A stretch of DNA of 64,000 nucleotides from Mixophyes australis. Its lineage: Eukaryota; Chordata; Amphibia; Anura; Limnodynastidae. The stretch is from NCBI GenBank assembly GCA_036250195.1, contig JAVHZZ010000061.1, positions 620,001-684,000 on the forward strand, read 5' to 3'. Shown here one piece after another: positions 57,641-64,000 of this stretch. Position numbers and translations under genes: made by a program. The notes beneath the pieces are model-generated. The model worked only from the letters and a program-made list of their open reading frames with translations, had not been told where the DNA came from and searched no databases. How positions within the stretch are numbered: position 1 is the stretch's first letter; the number at the start of each line of letters is the position of its first letter.

Positions 57641-58351
57641 GCTGAGCTAGTTTTATCTGGCTAACAAAAGATCCCCTATTGTAGCTAAAAACCGTTATGT
57701 TCAGCCAGTGGGATCAGATGTTACGATTGACATACTGTCCAGCCAATAGTGAATGGGATTACCGTGACATCACACGCTGGGAAGGCCATTCATAGGCTGA
57801 TAGAGACAGCTGGTCTCTCCACAGGGGAATCCCTTGTGGGTATCGAATCAGAGGAGGAGAAATAATGATAGACAGATGAGCCAGCCAATGCCTGTCCTTG
57901 GAGCATTTTGGATTGAAATAAGATCCTGCAGACCAAGGATTAATATGACAGCGATAAGGATGATGTTAAACATGGTAAGTAATCACTTTTTCTACTGAAT
58001 ATCAGTATAGATCATGAATAATGATAACAAATAACATGCAGACTGTTTTAAATAACGGGAATGCGATAAGCTGGATCTCTCCTGCTGTTATAATATCAGC
58101 AGGAAATAGCTGATAAAGTGTGCCTTCCATATTGTTAAGTTGTCAAAGTAATATTACTTGGCAGATCAGAAAATCTATATAGGGAAGACCCTTCTAAGTG
58201 TGATATAAGAGAAAGAGGGCATCAAACTGGAGGAATAAAATATGTACATTCTTGATGCACTTGGATTAAATAGCAGATCAAATAGAACAGATATACATGT
58301 GACAACTGGGATTGTACTGACAAAAGATAGTACTTGTGACAGTTCATATAA
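57641..58351. other. Spacer upstream of hAT copy 2, promoter-like features
   Basis: Contains CCAGCCAATAGTG (CCAAT box), TGACATCA (CRE-like) near 57772 and a donor-like CATG|GTAAGT near 57975. Whether it is transcribed cannot be told. Confidence 0.3.
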
Positions 58352-59200
58352 GTCATTCCTTTAATTAGACTATTGGAAAAGCAGCTTGAGAAAATGAAGG
58401 AGGAGCTGAAAGCAAGCAATTCAGCAAAGTATGTTGGCCTTGTCGATCAAGTACTTAATTCGCTTCACAATGATCCTCGAGTTATTAAGATCTTGAACTC
58501 GGATCAGTACGTTTTGGCCACTGTGCTTGATCCAAGGTTTAAAACCTACATTGAGTCTTTACTTGTAAATGAGCGAGATGTGAACTTTTGCAAGGAGCTA
58601 TTGCTCAGCAAGTTGGCCGCTGAACTGGGCCTCGGCTTGACAACGTGTCCTCCTTCACTTTCTCAAGCTGTTGCTCGTAAAAAATTAAATTTCCAAAAAA
58701 GAAGCAGGGAAGACACAGGGGGCAGACCAGAACAATTTAACATCTGGGCTGGTTTGAAGGATTTTTCAAAAAAATGTGTCACTTTGCCCATAACTCCATC
58801 CAATATGAGTATAAACATGCAAAGGATGGTGGAGGATTACTTTCAAGAGGTAGTTGATATGGAAATGTCAGACAGTCCCTTTCCTTACTGGGAAGAAAAG
58901 CAGGCCATTTGGAAACCCATGTACAAACTTGCTTTGCAATACCTAAGCTGCCCACCCTCCAGTGTGTACTCTGAACGAGTGTTCAGCACAGCAGGGAACT
59001 TAGTCAGTGATCGCCGTAGAAGGTTACTTCCCAAAAATGTGGAGAAAATGATGTTTATAAAAATGAACTACATCTTCCACGAGAAAGGCCTTCACCATCC
59101 AAGACATCCAAGCACTGACTGTTCTCTAATGGCGGATTCAAGCGGCGATGAATTGATAGTCTGTGATGATGACGTACACACTGATGAGGGTGAGGATTAA
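58352..59200 (+). CDS. hAT-family transposase, 3' half, copy 2 (open frame)
   Basis: Homology to copy 1 starts abruptly at VIPLIRLLEKQLEKMKEELK (58352), right after an in-frame TAA, and stays open for about 282 codons. It contains RVIKILNSDQYVLATVLDPR, FNIWAGLKDF, MVEDYFQEVVDMEMSDSPFP and the hATC dimerisation block YLSCPPSSVYSERVFSTAGN, LVSDRRRRLLPKNVEKMMFI, then an acidic tail DSSGDELIVCDDDVHTDEGE. The Cys codon that is a stop in copy 1 is intact. The catalytic RNase H-like half is missing, so it cannot be an active transposase. Confidence 0.85.
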   Translation, partial: VIPLIRLLEKQLEKMKEELKASNSAKYVGLVDQVLNSLHNDPRVIKILNSDQYVLATVLDPRFKTYIESLLVNERDVNFCKELLLSKLAAELGLGLTTCPPSLSQAVARKKLNFQKRSREDTGGRPEQFNIWAGLKDFSKKCVTLPITPSNMSINMQRMVEDYFQEVVDMEMSDSPFPYWEEKQAIWKPMYKLALQYLSCPPSSVYSERVFSTAGNLVSDRRRRLLPKNVEKMMFIKMNYIFHEKGLHHPRHPSTDCSLMADSSGDELIVCDDDVHTDEGED

Positions 59201-60089
59201 GCTGAAGATGATGCCGATAACATCTTTTTAAAACTTTCTATGTAAGTGTAGGGTGCAATCTACCCCCAAAGAGGAAAGGGACTTGTGGCATTTCCATATC
59301 ACATACCATCTTGAAAGGCTGCTGTTAGGGCAATTTATCCTTAAGGGTAGGGTGTCATAGACAGAGTGACCCTAAACTGGCTTTGTCCATTTTTCATAAT
59401 ATTGTACAGTCTATAATGGCTGAATTTTTGGGTATTTTATACAAGTGGAGGGGGGCCTAGAGAGACAGAAACCAAACTGTCTTTCTCCATGTCAATTAAT
59501 ATTGTACAGTCTATAATGGCTGAATTTTTTAGTATTTTATACAAGTGGAGGGGGGCCTAGAGAGACAGAAACCAAACTGTCTTTCTCCATGTCAATTAAT
59601 ATTGTACAGTCTATAATGGCTGAATTTTTTGGTATTTTATACAAGTGGAGGGAGGCCTTGAGAGACAGAAACCAAACTGGCTTTTTCCATTTCTTTACAT
59701 ATTTAACTATAAGTGTAGGGTGTAATATACATTCAAAGACGATGGCTGCATTGCCAATATGCATAGATGGAGAGGAAGACAATCTGTTTTGTGTGTAGAA
59801 TAGGCCTACCAACGAAGAATTAAACTGTTTTTTTGGATGATTTATTACCTCAACAATTAGATTACTTGTCTCTAAAACAGTTGGAGCACTAAATTGGGTT
59901 AATTTAGGCTCAAAAACATGGATTTTCCAAAAAAATAGCAAAACAAAACCAAACAAAACCAAAACCAAAACCAAAACCAAAACACGCAATGGTGGTTTTG
60001 CAAAACCAAAACCAAAACCAAAACACGACGGTAATCCAGATCCAAAACCGAATCCAAAACCAAAACATGGGGGTCAGTGACCATCTCTA
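59201..60089 (+). mobile_element. hAT copy 2: 3' untranslated repeats and terminus
   Basis: A 100-bp tandem unit (TTGTACAGTCTATAATGGCT, then GAATTTTT..TACAAGTGGAGGGGGGCCTA) starts at 59401, 59501 and 59601. It is followed by subterminal (CCAAAA)n runs with CACGCAATGG and CACGACGGTA at 59935-60065, and a terminal CAGTGACCATCTCTA at 60075-60089, the likely 3' inverted-repeat end. Confidence 0.65.
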
Positions 60090-60095
60090 TATTAA

Positions 60096-60203
60096 ACACA
60101 GGGAGAGCGTACAAACTCCACACAGGCCATGGTTGGGAATTGAACTCGCAACCCCAGTGTTGTAAGGCAGGAGTGCTAACCACTAGGCCACCATACTGTC
60201 CTT
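60096..60203 (-). mobile_element. SINE head fragment (left arm of inverted pair)
   Basis: On the minus strand: GGCCTAGTGGTTAGCACTCC (A-box), GTTGCGAGTTCAATTCCCAA (B-box region), CTGTGTGGAGTTTGTACGCT. Only the head and part of the body are present. Confidence 0.8.
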
Positions 60204-60252
60204 AATGCAAGAGCCATGTATGTATCATTTATTGATCTAAAATAAATTTTAG

Positions 60253-60275
60253 CCTAACCCTAACCCTAACCCTAA
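60253..60275. repeat. Interstitial telomere-like tract
   Basis: (CCCTAA) repeated about 3.5 times. It stands between the arms of the inverted pair at 60096-60250 and 60437-60595. Confidence 0.85.
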
Positions 60276-60436
60276 TTCTCATGTGCCTGGGAATTAAAGG
60301 TAGATCCTACCCCTACCAGACTTGCAGGAATAAGTTTGTGATTTCATTTGGGCTGGGAGGACAGACAAAAGAGAACACACAGAGAATTTTACTAAGTGGA
60401 AAATACATAAAATACATAAAATCCTCCGGATTCACT

Positions 60437-60620
60437 GGAATTTATTTTAGATCAATAAATGATACATACATGGCTCTTGCATTAAGGGCAGTATGGTGGC
60501 CTAGTGGTTAGCACTCCTGCCTTACAAAACTGGGCTTGTGAGTTCAATTCCTGACCATGGCCTTACAGGGAGAGCATACTAACTCCACACATATGTTTGA
60601 TGTATAAATAGCCGATGACA
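60437..60620 (+). mobile_element. SINE head fragment (right arm of inverted pair)
   Basis: TATTTTAGATCAATAAATGA, TACATACATGGCTCTTGCAT, then GGTGGCCTAGTGGTTAGCAC and GTGAGTTCAATTCCTGACC. It mirrors 60096-60250 almost completely. Confidence 0.8.
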
Positions 60621-61600
60621 GTTACTGTAATTTAGAAACTTTTTTTCCCCCATTAACAATTAACTGGGCACATCTTTTTCTCTTACGCCGGCCAATGGCC
60701 CGATGTCGCAGCGTGTAGCTACAGCTCAAAGTCTCCGCAGTGCGCTGCGTTGTAGCGTTGCCTCGGGTCCAAAGACTGCCCACAGCGAGTGCCCCAGTTT
60801 GGATGAATTGCTAAAATTCTTGATTATTTGTGGACAATGAATATCAGAGAGGAGACACAAAGAAGCAGTGGGTATTTTATTGCTCTCGGTTCCCACCAGA
60901 AAGAAGCCTGGCTTGGAAAAGCAACACAGAAAACCCCAGTCCTGTTTTTTTCTGGCTATTTTCAAGAATTCACTGAAATCCAGTGAAATCATCCAGATCC
61001 AGTGGGACTGTTTTGAAATCAAGGGGTGATTGCAGTGATTTGAAATCAATCTCACTGACTCTGGGTGATTTCAGTTGATTTTCCCTGATTTCAGTGAATT
61101 GAAGAAATTTGAAGAAAAAAACCAGGACGGGTTTTGGCTCATACTTCCAGTCTTATTTGATTGAATGCAAAAACCCAATTATTTGTGAACAATGGATATC
61201 AGACATAAGGAAAGGAAGGTGTGCAGAGGTACATTTGTGTAATTCCATCAAAGGAGGACTTTTTAAAGCCAGTCCTGTTTTTATCTGTAATTTTCCTTAA
61301 TTCACTGAAATCAGGAGAAATCTAGTAAAATCACCCAGGTTCAGTGGCACTGATTTGAAATCAGTGGGTGACAGTAATGATTTTACTTCAGTTTGTCAGA
61401 AATCTATAGGACATGACGTTCCTAAGGCTTCTGGGGAGGATTAGTTTGATCAAGATGAACACCCTACTAAAAGTCTTATTCCTCTTCCTACCCCTCCCAG
61501 ACTTGCAGAAATAAGTTTGTGATTTCATTTGGGCTGGGAGGACACACAAAAGAGAACATACAAACTCCACACAGATAAGGCCATGGTTGGGAATCAAACT
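60500..61600. repeat. Large direct repeat, copy 1
   Basis: This ~1-kb unit, starting at the SINE body and running through GCCGATGACAGTTACTGTAA, CTTACGCCGGCCAATGGCCC, GGAGACACAAAGAAGCAGTG and CCTCCCAGACTTGCAGAAAT, recurs at 62140-63390 with an offset of 1633-1640 bp, growing to about 1800 bp at the right. Between 60960 and 61100 an imperfect inverted repeat (TTCACTGAAATCCAGTGAAA vs TGATTTCAGTGAATTGAA) could form a long hairpin. No protein-coding frame has support. Confidence 0.8.
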
Positions 61601-61655
61601 CATGACCCCAGTGCTGTAAGGCAGAAGTGCTAACCACTAAGCCACTGTGCTGCCT
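61545..61655 (-). mobile_element. SINE head fragment
   Basis: Minus strand: GGCTTAGTGGTTAGCACTTC, GGTCATGAGTTTGATTCCCA, ATGGCCTTATCTGTGTGGAG. A diverged copy of the same SINE. Confidence 0.75.
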
Positions 61656-62070
61656 GTAATTTGTTCTGAGTTTCTTGTCATTTGTCAGGTATAGCCTTGG
61701 AACTGCTCTTCCTTCTTCCTCGACATCTGGCAACGGCAGAAACCCACATGCAACTTTTACTTATTGAAATCCGAAGCTTCAGAAATCATTGCTCCATCGA
61801 TGACTTCCCTGCTATGTCCAAATAAGTTAAAGGGGTTGCATGGCTCCGCCCAGTCAGAGGGTTGGGCCAATGATTCAGCCAATAAGCTCTCAACAGCGCC
61901 TATAAGACACCCATCTGCCCCTCCCACAGCAGGTATTTGTCCTAAAAGCTGTTAGGAATTAGTATCTAGCTTCTATTAGTAGGGTTGTTTCTCTAAGAGG
62001 CCAAGATCTACCTTTAATTCCCAGGCACATGAGAATTTTACTAAGTGGAAAATACAGAAAATCCTCCGGA
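61656..62070. other. Spacer between the large repeats
   Basis: Contains GATCTACCTTTAATTCCCAG near 62006, the inverted counterpart of 60283-60305. No exon was found. Confidence 0.45.
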
Positions 62071-62260
62071 TTCACTGGAATTTATTTTAGATCAATAAAT
62101 GATACATACATGGCTCTTGCATTGAGGACAGCACGGTGGCCTAGTGGTTAGCACTCCTGCCTTACAACACTGGGGTTGTGAGTTCAATTCCCGACCATGG
62201 CCTTATCTGTGTGGAGTTTGTACGCTCTCCCTGTGTATGCTATATAAATAGCCGATGACA
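62071..62260 (+). mobile_element. SINE head, second direct copy
   Basis: GGCCTAGTGGTTAGCACTCC, TTGTGAGTTCAATTCCCGAC, CTTATCTGTGTGGAGTTTGT, followed by CTATATAAATAGCCGATGAC. The B-box is better preserved than in the copy at 60.5 kb. Confidence 0.8.
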
Positions 62261-63390
62261 GTTACTGTACTTTAGAAACTTTTTCCTCACAATTAACTAG
62301 GCACATCTTTTTCTCTTACGCCGGCCAATGGCCCAATGTCACAGCGTGTAGCCACGGCTCAAAGTCTCCGCAGTGCGCTGTGTTGTAGCGTTGCCTCGGG
62401 TCTAAAGACCGCCCACAGCGAGTGCCCGCGTTTGGATGAATTGCTAAAATTCTTGATTATTTGTGGACAATGAATATCAGAGAAGAGACACAAAGAAGCA
62501 GTGGGTATTTTATTGTTATTTGTGGACAATGAATATCAGAGAGGAGACACAAAGAAGCAGTGGGTATTTTATTGCTCTCGGTTCCCACCAGAAAGAAGCC
62601 TGGCTTGGAAAAGCTACACATAAAATGCCAGTCCTGTTTTTTTCTGGCTATTTTCCACAATTCACTGAAATCCAGTGAAATCACCCAGATCCAGTGGGAC
62701 TGATTTGAAATCAAGGGATGATTGCAGTGATTTGAAATCAATCTCACTGAATCTGGGTGATTTCAGTTGATTTTCCCTGATTTCAGTGAATTGAAGAAAT
62801 TTGAAGAAAAAAACCAGGACGGGGTTTTGGCTCATACTTCCAGTCTTATTTGATTGAATGCAAAAACCCAATTATTTGTGAACAATGGATATCAGACATA
62901 AGGAAAGGAAGGTGTGCAGAGGTACATTTGTGTAATTCCATCAAAGCAGGACTTTTTAAAGCCAGTCCTGTTTTTATCTGTAATTTTCCTTAATTCACTG
63001 AAATCAGGAGAAATCTAGTAAAATCACCCAGGTTCAGTGGCACTGATTTGAAATCAGTGGGTGACAGTAATGATTTTACTTCAGTTTGTCAGAAATCTGG
63101 GTGAATTCAGTGGATTGAAGAAGATTCAAGATAAGAAAAACAGGACAGGCTCAAATTTGTTTACGGGGAATTATATTCCACTAATCTTCAAGTTACGCTC
63201 TTAATATAGGACATGGTGTTCCTAAGGCTTCTGTGGAGGATTAATATTATCAAGATGAGCACCCTACTAAAAGTCTTATTCCTCTTCCTCCCAGACTTGC
63301 AGAAATAAGTTTGTGATTTCGTTTGAGCTGGGAGAACAAACACAGAGAAAACACACAAACTCCACACATATAAGGTCATGGTAGGGAATC
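62236..63390. repeat. Large direct repeat, copy 2
   Basis: Near-identical to 60600-61600, with two differences: a 59-bp internal duplication (ATTTGTGGACAATGAATATC at 62457 and 62516), and about 105 extra bases at 63103-63207 (GATTCAAGATAAGAAAAACA). It contains the same palindromic GATTTCAGTGAA region at 62650-62800. Confidence 0.8.
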
Positions 63391-63450
63391 AAACTCATGA
63401 CCCCAGTGCTGTGAGGCAGAAGTGCTAACCACTGAGCCACCATTCTGCTA
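63330..63450 (-). mobile_element. SINE head fragment
   Basis: Minus strand: GGCTCAGTGGTTAGCACTTC, GGTCATGAGTTTGATTCCCT, ACCTTATATGTGTGGAG. Its A-box TGGCTCAGTGGTTAGCAC is the best match in the window to a tRNA A-box. Confidence 0.78.
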
Positions 63451-63624
63451 TACTCTAAATGTCCCTCTCTATCTCCTCCTTGGCTCACCAGGCTGCCCCA
63501 CATCCCACAGCTGGCCCTACCCTCCAACGCTGGGCTTGTTTGAGGAAACTAAAACACATTTCTTACATATTGTCTCCTCTCACCACACTGACCCACAATC
63601 CAAACTTCCCACCAGGACTACAGC

Positions 63625-63916
63625 CGGGGGTTTTTCAGTGGTTAGCACCTCTGCTTTGCAGTATTGGGGTCTTGAGTACAATTCCCACCCATGACCTTAT
63701 CTGGGTAGAGGTTGTATGTTGCCCACATTTGCATGGGTTTCATCACACAATCCAAAAACATACTAGTAGGTTGCTTTGCTGCTATTAAATTGACTTTAGT
63801 CTGTGTATGTGAGGGAATTTACACTGTAAGCGCCAATGGTCAAGGACTGATGTGAGTTCTCTGTACAGCGCTGCGGAATTAGTGGCGCTATATAAATAGC
63901 TGATGATGATAGTTGC
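63625..63916 (+). mobile_element. Near full-length SINE
   Basis: Head TCAGTGGTTAGCACCTCTGC and TTGAGTACAATTCCCACCC, body CATGGGTTTCATCACACAAT and CCAAAAACATACTAGTAGG, tail CAGCGCTGCGGAATTAGTGG, CGCTATATAAATAGCTGATG with GATGATAG. It is the most complete copy here. The sequence then continues as a third, cut-off copy of the large direct repeat to the window end. Confidence 0.82.
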
Positions 63917-64000
63917 TATAATTTAGAAACCTTTTTTTTTCCTTTCAAAATTAACTGGACGCATACTCTTATGCCGGCCTATGGCCACATGTTGCACCAA
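63917..64000. repeat. Start of large direct repeat, copy 3 (cut by window end)
   Basis: TTGCTATAATTTAGAAACCT..AATTAACTGGACGCAT..CTTATGCCGGCCTATGGCC matches 60618-60705 and 62265-62335 with more differences than those two have from each other. Confidence 0.75.

Noticed and set aside
59537..60183. Minus-strand Val/Leu/Phe-rich ORFs (VLVLVLFGFVLLFF) resembling a membrane protein
   Set aside because: The hydrophobic run is the translation of the (CCAAAA)n simple repeat.
60096..63916. tRNA genes, from A-box and B-box matches
   Set aside because: The boxes sit in SINE heads without a foldable acceptor stem or anticodon arm.

Overview
The window looks like a chromosome segment from an amphibian, most likely an anuran. 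The evidence is a KRAB-type C2H2 zinc-finger gene with the exon layout of frog oocyte/gastrula zinc-finger genes, consensus GT/AG introns, DIRS/Ngaro-type tyrosine-recombinase retroelements, a chromodomain Ty3/gypsy element, hAT and L1/Tx1-like fragments, tRNA-derived SINEs, and long satellites and minisatellites. Nothing here is bacterial or viral in organisation. No rRNA, tRNA or CRISPR locus was seen.

Layout. 1-17137 is one unbroken satellite array with a ~52-bp monomer. It contains a 3630-bp block present twice head to tail and several smaller block duplications. The array runs directly into a decayed hAT transposase gene (17181-19107). 20477-26062 (minus) is a zinc-finger gene whose exons join in phase: linker exon, KRAB-A exon, a two-exon acidic module present twice, and a final exon with ten good fingers flanked by worn ones. 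An L1-like/SINE/LTR insertion of about 2.7 kb sits in one copy of the duplicated intron. Its probable 5' exon is at 29361-29555, beside a likely bidirectional promoter (29556-29754), with a 28-bp and a 34-bp minisatellite on either side. 31.2-35.5 kb is mostly non-coding with MITEs.

35.5-46.2 kb holds the most interesting object: an apparently undescribed plus-strand gene. A duplicated promoter/first-exon-like segment is followed by nine coding exons that splice in consistent phase into a 294-residue protein. Five of the exons are tandem duplicates of one ~60-bp phase-0 exon. The protein carries a KEN motif, SPP motifs, a cysteine cluster and a basic Trp-rich tail. I do not recognise the family.

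46.9-55.0 kb is a stack of DIRS/Ngaro-type elements: gag-like, RT/RNase H remnant, tyrosine recombinase and an SGNH-hydrolase ORF. The first is split by a chromodomain gypsy element (47180-50895) with a TTCTC target duplication and a large internal deletion. 55.0-57.6 kb has a degenerate tandem repeat, a zinc-knuckle gag fragment, an LTR-like segment and another tandem repeat. 58352-60089 is the 3' half of a second, better preserved hAT. 60.1-64.0 kb is made of large direct and inverted repeats containing SINEs and a short telomere-like tract.

Only two host genes are supported (the zinc-finger gene and the new multi-exon gene). The rest is mobile or tandem-repeat DNA. Exon boundaries were read by eye from splice consensus, phase and homology between repeat copies, and no search or transcript data were available.
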